From contig NC_013790.1 in NCBI RefSeq assembly GCF_000024185.1, forward strand, positions 620,001-684,000: a DNA stretch of 64,000 nt, given 5' to 3'. Positions 63,875 to 64,000 of the stretch are shown here, in pieces. The position numbers and the translations under genes are program-made. The number at the start of each line of letters is the position of its first letter. Position 1 is the stretch's first letter. This DNA is from Methanobrevibacter ruminantium M1. Lineage in GTDB: Archaea > Methanobacteriota > Methanobacteria > Methanobacteriales > Methanobacteriaceae. Below the pieces are notes generated by a model. That model worked only from the letters and a program-made list of their open reading frames with translations. It was not told where the DNA came from and did not search any database.

Positions 63875-64000
63875 ATGAACACTAACAGATTTGAAACATT
63901 TTTTGATGCGATTATAGCAATCATAATCACAGTTCTTGTATTAAAGTTATCACAGCCTGCAGCTCCTACCGTTCCTGCATTTTTAGCCTTAAATGCAAGG
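63875..64000 (+). CDS. TMEM175/DUF1211-type potassium channel family protein, N-terminal part
   Basis: 42 residues are visible before the window ends. NRFETFFDAIIAIIITVLVLKLSQP matches the first helix of TMEM175-family proteins, whose motif is F-S-D-A-x-x-A-I-x-x-T-L; here FFDAIIAIIIT. These form potassium channels in bacteria, archaea and lysosomes. The gene continues beyond the window. Confidence 0.75.
   Translation, partial: MNTNRFETFFDAIIAIIITVLVLKLSQPAAPTVPAFLALNAR

Overview
The window comes from a strongly AT-rich methanogenic archaeon. Nothing in it contradicts the genus Methanobrevibacter (Methanobacteriales). The evidence is a methanogenesis marker 8 family protein, an MtrA corrinoid protein, a coenzyme F420 ligase-like protein, archaeosine genes, archaeal information-processing genes (Spt5, SecE, L1, L10/P0, L12, S3Ae, pelota, TFE, archaeal AlaS), a MraY-like enzyme and a surface protein with pseudomurein-binding repeats. 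Gaps between genes are 75-90 percent A+T, coding is dense on both strands, and no insertion sequence, phage or CRISPR array was seen.

Layout. 1-3.0 kb: tail of a marker-8 protein, then queC-queD-queE (preQ0 for archaeosine) and a universal stress protein. 3.5-6.3 kb: a soluble MtrA, a MarR regulator and a short-chain dehydrogenase whose upstream regions share a 19-nt motif. 6.7-14.5 kb: thiC, DNA ligase, an OB-fold protein, two AbrB-like proteins, a phosphohexomutase and a tandem pair of zinc-peptidase-like proteins. 14.9-26.1 kb (mostly minus strand): an ASCH-TPR protein, an NrdG-like radical SAM protein, hisC, gamma carbonic anhydrase, GlmU-like, rubredoxin (plus strand), a second phosphohexomutase, apgM, DUF92 and S3Ae. 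26.1-30.6 kb: a structured non-coding stretch, then an EgtC-like amidotransferase, a frameshifted GCS2 ligase and a GshA-like ligase. 30.7-46.4 kb: a NifX-like protein, ClC, tyrA, pelota, a MraY-like protein, nitroreductase, a disulfide oxidoreductase, hypC, an HD protein, a short ArcS, a MIP18 protein, tRNA-Ile, an ACT regulator, an extended TFE, a CofE-like protein and a COG1751 protein. 47-52.8 kb: ftsZ, secE, spt5, rpl11, rpl1, rpl10, rpl12. 53-64 kb: small zinc-ribbon/membrane/hydrolase proteins, alaS, a pseudomurein-binding surface protein, thiI, DUF998 and the start of a TMEM175-type channel.

How the genes connect. QueC, QueD, QueE and ArcS belong to one tRNA-modification route. GlmM-like, GlmU-like and MraY-like proteins fit amino-sugar supply and lipid-linked precursor formation for pseudomurein, to which the PMBR protein would bind. 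The ftsZ-to-rpl12 block is a classic archaeal division, secretion and ribosome neighbourhood.

Most interesting points: (i) a three-gene gamma-glutamyl ligase/amidotransferase cluster behind a promoter with a perfect 16-nt palindrome, suggesting low-molecular-weight thiol or gamma-glutamyl chemistry in a methanogen; one gene is broken by a single-base shift in a T run. (ii) Many gene 3' ends carry 2-4 tandem copies of a T-rich 29-60 bp unit, different in sequence at each locus but alike in layout, as if terminators had been duplicated serially. (iii) A TFE homologue about twice the usual length with extra HTH units and an altered zinc ribbon.
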